Source of the DNA: Pocillopora verrucosa
Taxonomy: Eukaryota; Cnidaria; Anthozoa; Scleractinia; Pocilloporidae
Length of the DNA: 64,000 nt
Assembly: GCF_036669915.1 (NCBI RefSeq)
Contig: NC_089323.1
Coordinates: 10,798,194 to 10,862,193 of the forward strand
Direction of reading: 5' to 3'
The notes under the pieces are model-generated. The model was given only the letters and a program-made list of their open reading frames with translations. It made no database searches and had not been told where the DNA came from. Positions within the stretch are counted from its first letter, which is position 1. Every line of letters starts with the position of its first letter. A program made the translations under genes and the position numbers. Below, piece after piece: positions 23,226-33,819 of the stretch.

Positions 23226-24419
23226 CACTATCCACGTTAGGTAGTTATGTTGAATGAGAAAGACTTAAGAGTACGAAAGCTTATCTTTGCTAAAGAGTTG
23301 ACCAGCTGTAGTGGATAGGTTGTGTTTGACTCGTTTTCAACGATCAATGAACTGGAATCAATCTAAAGGTTGAATGTTTATCATCTACTTAGGTGACAGT
23401 GAAATTCTGTCTGACTCCTACTTTTGCAACCTGCGCTTCACACGCAAACGTATCAGATGGTTGAGGGGTAATTTCGACAGGGGTTCTAATAAACAATTCA
23501 CGTGCAGATAATTTGAGCGCATAAATTTCGATTTGATTTTGTCATAAACAGCGACATGCTGATGACTTTAAATATATCATCACCCTTATTTTTGTTTTCG
23601 TCATTGAGCGAACTATGGGCAAGGAGAGATTGGGCTCAGCCAAGGAACAGGAATCTAAATCCAGCTCCTCCTCGTCCTAATCACAATTACGCGTTTGCCT
23701 TCCCTCTACTCTCGTAGGACCGTAATATGATAAAACGGTCACTAACCGTCTCTAAGATCGGTTTTTGTTGCAGGTTAGAATCATTTTAGCAGCAGGACCA
23801 CAAGAACCCCCCCCCCTCCCTTACCGAGATTGTGTCCGTTTAAATATTTATTCTTGCACATCAAGAAAGCTTCTTTATGCTCGAATTCAAACAACTTTCC
23901 GGAAGTAATCGAAATAACTGTTACTACGTAGATATTTCTTATTTTTACCCTTTGTTCTGATTTTTTAACCTTAAATGTTCCATTTATAGTGATGTTTCCG
24001 TTACAAGAAGTATGAAACCTCAGACATAAAAAGCGATTTGTAAAAGTTGTTGAGTTCGAAAGGATTGTGACTTTTGGTCCTTCACGGTTTTTGAATGACA
24101 TTTTAATCACAAGTGTGTCCGCAGTGGTCAGAAAACACAACTAGAGACAGGCTTTGGAGACCCTTGTTTACCAATATACTGCTGTATATTATGTGCATAT
24201 CTAGATTCGAATTGGTGTAAATGTTCACCTATTGTGGTTGCATGAAGAATGTTAGTTTTTGAAAACGGATTTATCCTAGAAGGCTGTAGTAAATAGTATG
24301 TGGACAATGGAGACCAGATCAGGAAGTTATTCGTTGAAAAATCATTCACTTGGATGACATACTAAAGAAAACAGAATTGACTGGAAAATAAACATTTATT
24401 CTATCAAATTTCTCAGATG
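23226..24419. other. no recognised gene
   Basis: Minus-strand open stretches at 23781-24140 and 24128-24349 show no family motif and start or stop without splice context. A C-run lies at about 23809-23816. Nothing further can be supported. Confidence 0.4.
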
Positions 24420-24683
24420 TCACACTGTTGTATGGGAAAAAATTCTTATAACTTCAACATGCAAATGTTTGTGCTGGTCGAGGTTTCTGGTGTTCGCAAG
24501 GTGAAATGGAATGTGTTCTCTAACACGACTTTCTTTCAACACGGCGACTGCGTTTTTGTCCTCGGCATTTTCCGGCTTTGGTTGCAAAAGTAAAATTTCA
24601 CCGCACGTAGGAGTCCACCAGTCCTTGTAAACATGAAATCCTCTTATCCAGGAAGAAATTTTTAGAATTCGGTTGTCACTCAT
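24420..24683 (-). CDS. HIRAN-like domain fragment
   Basis: From an ATG at 24683 (minus) the reading gives MSDNRILKISSWIRGFHVYK, then WWTPTCGEIL, then PENAEDKNAVAVLKESRV and IPFHLANT, 87 codons before a stop at about 24420. The pattern 'G...Y...W.P..GE.L....E..N..D..AVAV.K...V..H.P...A' is that of HIRAN-like domains found in many cnidarian proteins of unknown function. HIRAN domains are DNA-binding in the SWI2/SNF2 context. It may be a single exon or a remnant. The open frame continues upstream to 25028, but that part is antisense to the Tigger transposase and should not be included. Confidence 0.45.
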   Translation of the reverse strand: MSDNRILKISSWIRGFHVYKDWWTPTCGEILLLQPKPENAEDKNAVAVLKESRVREHIPFHLANTRNLDQHKHLHVEVIRIFSHTTV

Positions 24684-24902
24684 ACTTTTCGGGACCCTCT
24701 CAGTGTTAGTTGACACACTACATATGCTACATAATATGCCGATCTCCGTAGTGTGAGGTGACAAGTACAGTATGCTAATCACAACTGAAAGTGCCTTTAT
24801 TTCAAGCAAGAATGCACTCTCAAAACGAGCTAGAGCATCACAAACGCAAAATATAGACGAGGTAACGTATGAGTGGTAGCAAAAGGCAACAATCAAGAAT
24901 AT

Positions 24903-25917
24903 TCCCCTGACCGGACCAATGTTGCAAGGAAAAGCCAAACGACCTAGTGAAGAGCTTGGAGACTCAGAATTCACAATGTCTAACGGATGGCTCGACAGAT
25001 TCAAGAAAAGGTTTAACATTAGAAGCAAAGTTATAAGTGGTCAGGCAGGAGGCGTTAGGGAGGAAATTGTAACATCTTGGCAAGAGCGCTTACCGAATAT
25101 CTTGAGCGGCTACTTCCCAGAGAACATCTTCAACAAGGACGAAACAGGTCAATTTTTTCGAGCACTTCCAAACAGATCTCTAGCCGAGGTATCAAAGCAG
25201 TGTACTGGAGGGAAAAAATCCAAAGAAAGAGTAACGTGCACATTTTTTGTGGGCGGTAGAGAAAAATCGATTGCTATCGGCAAGTCAAAAAATCCGCGTT
25301 GCTTCAGAACAATCAGGGATACGTCTCAACTACCCTGCTCATACTTCAGACAGCCTGAAGCCTGGATGGATTTCAACATCCTAGATGACGTGCTATTCAA
25401 GCTTAACCGGAAATTAGCACGGAGCGAAGGAATGTTATTTTATTTTTAGAAAATGCCCCTTGCCATCCTCCAGATATGAAAGGCAAATACGATCGTATCA
25501 AGATTGTGTTTTTTCCACCAAAATGTAAATCCAGACTCCAGCCTCTTTATCTTGGAATAATTCAAACATTCAAGCTAAAATACATGAAACTGATGCTGAC
25601 ACATGTCGTCAGCAAAATAGATGACTGCGACTGTGGAATTACTCCAAGCCATTAGGTGGATTGCTCAAGCCGGGGAAAACGTGTCAGAATCGACTATCAA
25701 GAAATGCTTTATAAAGGCAGGTTATCTTTTGGAAGACGAATCTCTAGTTTCATTTCCTGAGGAACACCAAGAATTTGATCCATTCCAGGAACTAGCAGAT
25801 AGTGAACTGGTGCAGGTGAATTCATTGTTGATGCAAGATTTTAAGTTTTCACAGCTTCTGAATGGAGATTACATGCCGAGCTGTCCTAAAACGTTTCGTA
25901 AACGTGATCGGACGTAA
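24903..25917 (+). mobile_element. Tigger/pogo-type DDE transposase, broken
   Basis: Positions 24919-25449 code a CENP-B-like HTH end (NGWLDRFKKRFNIRSKV). The DDE start follows with IFNKDETGQFFRALPNRSLA, KKSKERVTC, IGKSKNPRCF and FNILDDVLFKLNRKL. The second D region (LENAPCHPPDMKG, then VFFPPKCKSRLQPLYLGII) lies in another frame at about 25450-25600. The C-terminal part (LLQAIRWIAQAGENV, TIKKCFIKAGYL) is at 25621-25917. There are at least two frame changes, and the N-terminal psq-type HTH is missing. The catalytic Asp of DET and the second Asp context (here ENAPCHP instead of the usual DNAPCHP) are visible, so even a repaired protein would be altered at the second Asp. Confidence 0.82.
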
Positions 25918-26170
25918 CGCTTGCGCGCTTGCGTGACTTACAAAGTAGGCAAAGGTGATCGGAAGGCGCCTTCTCGATAATTTACGTTGAAATATCAGGT
26001 CATGAACTACGCACAGTGTGGAGTAGATCAAAATTAGAGAATAAAATTTGGCAATCTGGTCATAACAGACATATCGCGTTGCTTAAAAGGACACAAAAAC
26101 AAGTTGAAATAAGTTACAGTGTTTATATTTACAAAACAACACGCATACACTCTGAAATAATTCTTGCAGT

Positions 26171-26533
26171 TTCTCCCGAGATTTAGTATACGGAACCCGA
26201 TGAACTAACTCTCCTTTCCGCAGATTTGTTTCCACCACTAACGATGTTACTCTCTTATGGACCACAGCGGTTTTGAACGACAAACTCGACATTTTCCTAC
26301 GACCATCAAAATCAACTGGACAAACCCAGCTTGATATACTGCGTGACGGGATTGTGCAAATTTTTCCCCTTCCCGTATGGCCTGTTTCGTGGGTTCTACA
26401 AATTGAAACCAAAATTAGTTAATGTAACGAATTAGAATCGAAAGTTATGAAAATGGACTGAATTGCATTTTAATGAGAATTTTAACATTTAGAAAGGTTT
26501 ACTTGATTCATGGAAAGCAAAGGTTGGAGTGGC
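26171..26533 (-). repeat. left arm of exon-like inverted repeat
   Basis: The reverse complement matches 27561-27902 at roughly 85 percent by eye over about 340 bp. On the minus strand it opens with an acceptor-like tttgtag, then codes SISSWVCPVDFDGRR, VVHKRVTSLVVETNLRKGEL and VHRVPYTKS. The two arms differ largely at conservative codon positions, hinting at past coding use. The family was not recognised. Confidence 0.6.
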
Positions 26534-26539
26534 TTTGAG

Positions 26540-27555
26540 TATTTCAGCCCTGATTTCTCTCCTGGAATGCCAGTGTCACAGCGGGTTTGGACCTCCCGCG
26601 GATTTGGACCCCCCTACCAAACTTTCCTTTTAAGCATCCTTTGTAACATGTTTGGTAACTAATTCTATTTGCAAGCTTTTTGTCGATGTTCTTTTCAATC
26701 ACGACACAACATTCCTCAATAAAGGTTAAAAAAAAAATCCAGCCATTTCTTTCTAATTCTACCGCATTTATTATCGCGAGTCGTACAATATAGGCAAGAA
26801 TTAGATGTGAAAAAACTACTGCATTCGAGCCATTGAAATTGTTGCAATAAACCTTTGCTTCTTCTGATGCGAATCAACATTGATACGAAACGTTATAACA
26901 ATGGTGGAAACTATTGTGTCCAGTCACAAAAATGACTCAGTCTGATTTTCTAAAATAATAACATTAAACAGTTTGTGAACAAGAACGAAGAAAGTACTTC
27001 TACTACAAGTCGTTCGTAAAGCCTATGATAAGTGAAATGTTTCTATTCTGAACTATTGGAACTCTCAGCTTATTTTCAGATGCAAATAAACATTAATGTC
27101 AATGTCTTAACAAAAGTGGAGACTATTACATCGAACTCAATCTTCTTTTCTAATTTTAACGATTATTAACTGTTGAGGGATCCGAAATAACACTTTAACA
27201 ACTACGAAGACGTCTAGAGTCTGGCGATCTGCAGACAATGCAGAGCCACTCGCCTTCCAGGGCAGTCTTAAATCCCTCGCAGTTCATGTGTAACCGTTCC
27301 TCGCACAACTCGCACTGTACCATGTCGTCCCAAGACTCGGGCATTGAACAGCGACAAAATAAATTAGTGTCACAAGTTTGACTTTTATTGAATCTAGCGG
27401 TGTTCGGCTATCGTGGAAAAGGTTAAAAAACGACCTCTCTCCAGACATTAAACATCCGACAGGATGCCAGTTCGTACGCATTAACGATACGCATGTTTTG
27501 AATTAAAAAAATACTTTGGTACGCACTGGAACGTAAAGTATCATCCATATCATCC
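26540..27555. other. spacer between the inverted arms
   Basis: About 1 kb of AT-rich sequence with no recognised gene. Confidence 0.5.
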
Positions 27556-27560
27556 CAAAC

Positions 27561-27902
27561 CCACTTCAATCTTTGCTTTCCATGAATCAAGCAAACATTT
27601 AAAAGATAAAATTCTCATTAAAATGTAAAATTCTTCTGCCATTTTAATAACTTTTGATTCTAATTCGTTACATTAACTAATTTTGGTTCCAACTTGTATG
27701 ACAAAGAGAAAAGTTTGCACAATCACGTCACGCAATATATTAAGCTGGGTTTGTCCAGTGGATTTTGATGGTCGCAGGGAAATGTTGAGTTTATCGCTCA
27801 AAACCGTTGTGGTCCATAAGAGCGTAACATCATTAATGACGGAAACAAATTTGCAGAAAGAAGGGTTAGTTCATCGGGTTCCGCATGCTAAATCTTGGGA
27901 GA
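27561..27902 (+). repeat. right arm of exon-like inverted repeat
   Basis: The plus-strand frame reads NILSWVCPVDFDGRRE, VVVHKSVTSLMTETNLQKEG and VHRVPHAKSWE, the counterpart of the left arm. A stop follows at about 27905. The non-coding start of the arm (ctttgctttccatgaatcaa) is also shared, so the repeat is longer than the coding-like part. Confidence 0.6.
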
Positions 27903-28629
27903 TTTAAGAATCATGCAAGTGATCTTTGGCACCAGCGCAATAGAGCAAACACATGGATTTGCGCTGTTTTTAAGAAGTTGGTGGATGGAAGCTAGAGGTA
28001 TACCCGCGGGTTTGAGGCAATCCATGACCTCATTGGTGTATAAACTATGTACTGATATGCTTTTTCAGCCCGATTAACGCCTGCATTATGAGAATTCTTT
28101 CGTACAAAGTAGTGAATTTTTGATATGCAAGTTAAGGTCGAAGAGAAGGGTCTCCTCTGATCACGCTGGTATGAAAAACATTTTAGCTGAAGTTTCCGTA
28201 TTTTATCTGTGAACTAACTGAATATATCTTGTAACTTGTAGCAAGATAGAATTCCGTGAGCTACATTGTTGCATTCGCTGCGCGCTGGACAAAATATTTG
28301 AAATTTACACTTTCGATCGCTGTCCACAGGGGTGGACTAGCCAAAAATCATTTTTGACTTGTGGCGACGCAAAAAAAAAGAGAATTGGAGAACAACTAAA
28401 CTATTTTTGAAACATGTGTCCTAAACCCTTTTCATGGGCAAAAAATAAAAGAGAATTTTTTTCCGACGGGAAGTCGAGAGGACCGCTCTTAGCGAGAGCG
28501 GCACTTAAAAGATTTTACTCTGAGACTGAACTTTTTACTTTTACAGTTAAGAAATTAAACAACGTTTTCTCGTAAAACTGTCTGCTTTGGTCTTTATATC
28601 GATAAAACATGCGTCCCTGAGAGCCCATT

Positions 28630-28703
28630 TAATACGGACACCCAGATAATACAGACACTATGGCATGTCCCCTTGGTGTCCGTATTAACCGGGTCCCACT
28701 GTA
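28630..28703. repeat. Tigger-type terminal inverted repeat, solitary
   Basis: The sequence ends ggtgtccgtattaaccgggt followed by cccactg and TA. Reversed, this gives a CAGTGGGACCC-like start preceded by TA, the form of pogo/Tigger termini. An internal inverted echo (taatacggacaccc) lies at its left. No partner terminus was found near the transposase at 24.9 kb. Confidence 0.4.
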
Positions 28704-29368
28704 TTTCGTCTACACAGTACAAATCCATTGACTATCACCGAAACCTTACTTCCTAAATAATGATCAGATAAAGACTTTACTCAGTAGCTTTTACTCATTT
28801 AAAATTAGTCATTGAACATACTGATCGCAAACAGCTGTTTACTCCAGTAGATGAAAATTGATTTTACTTCAAATTAGCATTTAAGGTTAAGTCCCTCGGC
28901 AAACACAAAGACATTGGCTATAATTGTCACCTTTTTTAAATGCTGAAATGGTCAATACACTTAAATTTGCCGTCGTTTTGTTAAGGTTCGACAATTAGGA
29001 GAAAATATTCTCTTAGTTTGTTGTCAATTTTGAATTTAAAAAAAGCTTTACAAGACAAGGAGTTAAAGTTAGGGACAGTTAATTGCTCGGAAGCGAAAGA
29101 CAAAGAATCAAGAAAACTTAAGGACAATTTAAAGATACACCAGCTACAAACTGGATATAAAGCGATCCTTTATTTTACATAATTTTTTTTTAGATTAGTT
29201 GTATCTTTTCGTCTTTAATTCCCTTTCCCCTTAAACATAGTTATTTTATGAGAAGTTTTCATGTGTAATCAATTCTCAATTTCAATAATTTTTACAACAT
29301 AGCTAGTAAATTTGTCTAATCAAATTCAATTGCGCGAGCGTGCTTCATATTCCTATTGTGCACGCTCA

Positions 29369-29376
29369 TGACGTCA
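29369..29376. promoter_or_regulatory. perfect CRE (tgacgtca)
   Basis: A full cAMP-response element lies about 665 bp upstream of the GPCR start codon. It is a chance-level motif on its own. It is listed because the adjacent hairpin also carries two tgacgta half-sites. Confidence 0.25.
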
Positions 29377-29427
29377 GCAAACAAATCCCTCGAGAAAAAA
29401 ATTTCCATCGGGTTGAAAATGTTATAA

Positions 29428-29580
29428 AACAATTGGTTCATACGTCAGCTGTGCGTTCATCGAGATATGAAGCACAGAAAGAAGCAAGAAGCTAGAACTC
29501 TTGCGCATCTTTCTTGCTCTCCAAACTTCCCGCGTGCTTCATATCTCGATGAACGCACGCTGACGTATGAACCAATTGTT
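29428..29580. repeat. MITE-like hairpin
   Basis: Arms 29428-29474 and 29535-29580 are inverted repeats of 46-47 bp differing by one inserted base. They are separated by about 60 bp. The ends read aacaattggtt...aaccaattgtt. Near-perfect arms imply recent insertion or strong structural constraint. No clear target duplication could be fixed. Confidence 0.75.
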
Positions 29581-30040
29581 AATGAGCATTTAGAGATTGT
29601 GACTTATTCAACTTATTCCTCAACCAAGTAAAGTGGCCAGCTTAAACTTTTTATTTCCAGTTTGCCATGATGACTCAAGTCTCAACTTCACACAGATGAT
29701 CTGGACACTCAATTAGCACTCTATCAATGAAAATTCATCCAGGTAAGGAGGAATTGTTTTCGCACCGAAAAAATTTTATTGTACAGATGTCTCCATATTT
29801 GCCTTTTATTATCAATTCATACCGGAGGCACCTAATTTATTCCGCTTCCTTCCTCTTAACTCTATAAACAATTTTCTGACGCGTTTTAAATGAGAAAACG
29901 TTGGTGAGGAAGTCCTCATGTGATTATAACTGAGGTGAGTAAGGTTTCAGCGATCGTGGCTGGCGTGTGCTGTTTAGACGAAATATTTCTTGCTGCGATC
30001 ACAGATAACCTATAAGAAAAAAGGAAACGAATACAGAGTT

Positions 30041-30985
30041 ATGTCAAAAACAAATTTTACGTCAGGTGGAATACAAACGAAAACATTCGGGGAACGGCTA
30101 TGTTCCCCCTCGCTGGTGGGTGGGTTAAAGCAAGAAACACTTCCTTTCGCAGCAGTTAACATTCTCCTCGCCATCACGGCATTTGTTGGGAATTCTCTCA
30201 TCCTGGTTGCCCTTCACAAGGAATCTTCACTCCATCCGCCATCCAAACTTTTGTATCGTTGTTTGGCGACAACTGACCTGACGAGTTGTCTTGTTACGCA
30301 ACTTCCTCACGCTACTCTCTGGATGTACGTGGATGGTGAACTGTGGAGTATTTGTCTATTCGCATATGACGCAGGCCACATCACAGGCTATGCCTTGTGT
30401 TTGGTGTCTTTGTTGACGATAACGGCCATAAGTGTGGACAGACTCCTGGCCCTGTTGTTGGGGCTAAGATATAAACAAATTGTTACTTTGAAGCGCACAT
30501 ATATTACTGTAGTTACCTTTTGGGTTGTATCTGTCGTCGCTGCTTTGTGCTTCATTTTAAACTACCATATAACATTATGGTATGGCCGTATAATAATACC
30601 TTCTTGCCTTGTTATCTCGGTCGCCTCGTACAGCAAAATTTTCCACACACTCAGTCAACATCAGGCTAAAATGCACGATCCTGTTCAACAACATCCGCGG
30701 CTACCAAATGCACTTAACATGGTGAGATACAGAAAGGCAGTGAACGGTGCACTGTGGGTGCAGTTAGCAATAGTTGTTTGTTATTTGCCATATTGTTTGG
30801 TAGAAATTGTGATCACCCATAGCAAAACATATTCATCACACTTGGTCGTCTTGTGGGAAATAGCAATTATCTTAATTTACTTCAACTCAACATTAAATCC
30901 GTTTCTTTACTGCTGGAAGATTAGTGAGGTGAGACAAGCAGTGAAGCAGACAATCAGACAAGAACTTTGTTGTCCATGGAGTTAG
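30041..30985 (+). CDS. class A (rhodopsin-type) GPCR, intronless
   Basis: 314 residues from the ATG at 30041; the open frame extends 5' but without an ATG. N5 (NFT) is a glycosylation sequon. TM1 spans about 36-58 with GN at 50-51, and TM2 has the conserved Asp at 79 (LATTD). TM3 ends in SVDRLLALL, so the DRY motif is DRL at 133-135. TM6 has CYLPY (247-251), and TM7 has NPFLY (286-290). A Cys pair at 310-311 could be lipidated. The second extracellular loop (about 174-186) has no cysteine, so the usual TM3-ECL2 disulphide is missing, as in the melanocortin/adenosine/cannabinoid cluster. It is a plasma-membrane receptor with unknown ligand. A paralogous pseudogene lies at 39554. Confidence 0.88.
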   Translation: MSKTNFTSGGIQTKTFGERLCSPSLVGGLKQETLPFAAVNILLAITAFVGNSLILVALHKESSLHPPSKLLYRCLATTDLTSCLVTQLPHATLWMYVDGELWSICLFAYDAGHITGYALCLVSLLTITAISVDRLLALLLGLRYKQIVTLKRTYITVVTFWVVSVVAALCFILNYHITLWYGRIIIPSCLVISVASYSKIFHTLSQHQAKMHDPVQQHPRLPNALNMVRYRKAVNGALWVQLAIVVCYLPYCLVEIVITHSKTYSSHLVVLWEIAIILIYFNSTLNPFLYCWKISEVRQAVKQTIRQELCCPWS

Positions 30986-32533
30986 ATCTCTCTTGAGCTA
31001 AAATTTGATTGAATACTCTTAAAGCTGACTCAAAAAGTCACAGTTATTATTACGGATATGTTATCGAACAGGAAGAACTAGAAACGTTGCATGAGCTGTT
31101 GTCTATATTCTTTATTTCTACAGTAACAATTTATCCACAGCCCACGGTCAGACTAGTCTCGGATTAAAAAAAAGGAAAATACGTTTCTTGCTATCATGCT
31201 TATAATTGGCTTTGACGCCATTTTACCTTACGAACCGTTCATAAGTCTTGTTAGAGACTCGAATTCGTTTTGATGTTTGAAAAAGTCTATAATGTATGCT
31301 TGTCAATTTGTAAAGATACTTTTATAACTATGCAAGCGTAGGATATAGAATTAACCATTTCAGGCCATTAATGAGAGAATTCTCTTAGAGATCGATCGTT
31401 TCTTCCTGAAATTAAAGATTGCATTTAATTGTATACCCCTAGCTGTCAAAAACGTTTGGCCTTACCGAACGGAGTTTTATGTTTTGTTGCAAAATAATAA
31501 TAGTAGCTCAAATTTCCTGTCGAAGCATTCATACCTAGTCATGCCTTGATTGAACTTTGTCAATGAAACAACTCGAAGTTGTGTTATTTACTTTTATTTA
31601 GTAAGACACCCAGCCTCTATTTTGTGACATTTAAGGATGAACAGCAAGAACCATATGTTTCCAAGTACTATTGATTCTCAGTCTTCGAATTCTGACAGGA
31701 AAACTTCCCTTAATTTGACTTGTCTTTATTTTTTTTAAATTGTTTTCTAGAGCTTTTTTCGAGTCAAGAATTTGCCAATTTCCAGAGAGAGAAGCTGAAC
31801 AGTTAATTATCGGCCCTCTTCAGGTTTTCATTTAAAAAGTGATTGAAAGGAGTTTTAATATCGTATTGTCAAATAACAATATAATCGATGTTCAAATGTT
31901 TACCATATTAGTTAACACTATAATTTGTTAATTTGTTAATTTAATTTGTTAAGTGTTGGCAGGTGCCCACATATTGGTGATTGTTACTGAGTAGCAGTCG
32001 CTACTCTGATTAATTAGAGAAAATTCACTAAAAATTTTGGGCAAAGCAATTCGTTCTCAGTCTTCGCTGAATTCCAACCAACTAAATCCCTTGGCTGTCA
32101 ATTTACTCCCTTCAGTCATTTTATAATAATATAATATAGTCCAGAATTTCTCAATACAGAGAGAAAAGATGAACTCTTAATTATCGGTGCTTGTATAAAA
32201 CAGTTCATATAAATAAACTGTTTATCTTATTGGCATTGAAAAAAATGATAAATGGCTATTTTTATCATATTGTCATCAAATAAGAATAACCTCGATGTCA
32301 GTATGTTTGCCATCTCTAATAATCTGAAACTTTATAGTTGGTAGGCGCCCACTTATTACTGTTTGGTAACTGAACTGCAGTGCAATTCTGAACAGTCAGA
32401 GAGAATTAATGGAAGATTTCAGGAAAGCGAATTTCTAAAAAAAATTTAGGTTATTGTCGCATCTTTTAGCGATTAAGAACTTTTCCAATCAAACAAATTT
32501 TTTTATTCGATAATGTATTTTCATAATAAAAGG
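30986..32533. other. no recognised gene
   Basis: AT-rich sequence. Positions about 31660-32110 and 32090-32420 share loosely similar phrases (cagttaattatcgg, taagaataacctcgatgt-type blocks, 'ggtaggcgccca'), suggesting an old tandem duplication. No coding features were seen. Confidence 0.4.
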
Positions 32534-32690
32534 GGTAAATTTCTAAAGAAACAGTGGTGCTGCGTCGGTGGGAGAGTATGACAGGGTAATTCAGAGTTAA
32601 CAACTGAGTTGAAAACGTAAATTAACCACCGTAAAGAATTGAAAGGCTGACGTTTCGAGCGTTAGCCCTTCGTCAGAGCAATTGTATTTT
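32534..32690. repeat. Penelope-type end sequence, single copy
   Basis: It contains ttctaaagaaacagtggtg, ctgagttgaaaacgtaaat, ccaccgtaaag, and gctgacgtttcgagcgttag followed by cccttcgtcag. The same sequence occurs twice in inverted form at 40503-40730. The 'gacgaagggctaacgctcgaaacgt' type of motif is familiar from cnidarian retroelement ends; assignment to Penelope-like elements is inference. Confidence 0.45.
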
Positions 32691-33702
32691 TGTAGTCAGG
32701 ATAATTGGTTATAGCGCTTCGACTCGCTGTCTTTCATATAGAAATAAAGAATATCAACAACCGCTTTCACGACGATTTTAATGAGTCGCTTATTTCTCCC
32801 TTCTTGAAAAATATCCTTCGAACCTTCTTAAATAAAAACTCAAGTTTTGACTGTCGGCGGATTCTCAATATTTATGGTCAGTGACTCTTTCGTGCGTTGT
32901 GTAAGCATGATAATTATTAATCAAGATGCACAATAAAGGGATGGAAAGTTAAAACCTATATTAACACTCGATAAAGCGATTACTTTCAGTCTACCTTTAT
33001 TAACAGCTATTATTAACTTTGAACCTATAGTTGCTCTCGGATCCATCTTAAGCAACTTTTACCCATCTGAAGCACGAATCCACAATACAGTTGGCGCTGG
33101 CCTTATTCTTGAGTCTTGGGTTTTATCAAATACCAAATTATTCATTTCGCTTGCGTTACATAATGACTTCTCATTCAACTTTACATTTCTTTTCACTTCA
33201 AATTCATTATTTTATTCCTTGACGGGTATATAACTGATAGACGAACAAAACGACTTATTTAGAGCGAAAAAAAAAGGGTTTGATTATTGTATAAGAGTTC
33301 TTCCCCTAAAAATTTTTCTTAAAATTCTCTTTGATTATTCCGAAAACCGGCTGATCAATAATATGTGGGCCGTAATTAGCTACTTATTTAAATAAATAAA
33401 GTGAAATTTAAGCACAAATTAGCAATTAAAGGTTACTTCCCATGGCAAATACGAAGATTTCGGCTATGTTCGGCTACAGGAATATTCTTAAAAGACGATT
33501 GCATTTTTTTAAAAATTTTTTTTTAACACCGAGAGTCAATTTTATCTAAAATGCTTACAATTAGTAGAAACATCTTCACATATTAATATGAAAAAAGGAC
33601 AATTTTCTGATAACAAAACAAATTTCATTCGATCCGGAAACTGGCCTGTTCGTATGGCAATATGGCGTCAATGTTCAGCAACCTCTTTTAGGAAGGAAAA
33701 AA
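32691..33702. other. no recognised gene
   Basis: AT-rich sequence without a supported coding frame. Confidence 0.4.
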
Positions 33703-33818
33703 GGATCAATATCAGTACCTGGGCAACTGCCCACCTATTAACCTTAACTTGTTATCAATTGACTATTGTGGAGTAGGGGAGGGATAAGTGGGCAGTTACC
33801 CAGATACTGATATTGATC
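33703..33818. repeat. palindromic MITE (about 116 bp)
   Basis: Terminal inverted repeats ggatcaatatcagtacctgg...gggcaactgccca and tgggcagttacccagatact...gatattgatc surround a short loop containing ttaacttgttatcaattgac. The whole element is a fold-back with no coding capacity. Confidence 0.7.
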
Positions 33819-33819
33819 T

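Noticed and set aside
22981-23244. Phe/Leu/Ile-rich plus-strand frame like a membrane protein
   Set aside because: Translation of a T-rich LINE 3' UTR; low complexity.
24684-25028. N-terminal extension of the HIRAN-like frame on the minus strand
   Set aside because: It is antisense to the conserved Tigger transposase; its composition (Ser/Leu/Ile-rich) is that of a shadow frame.
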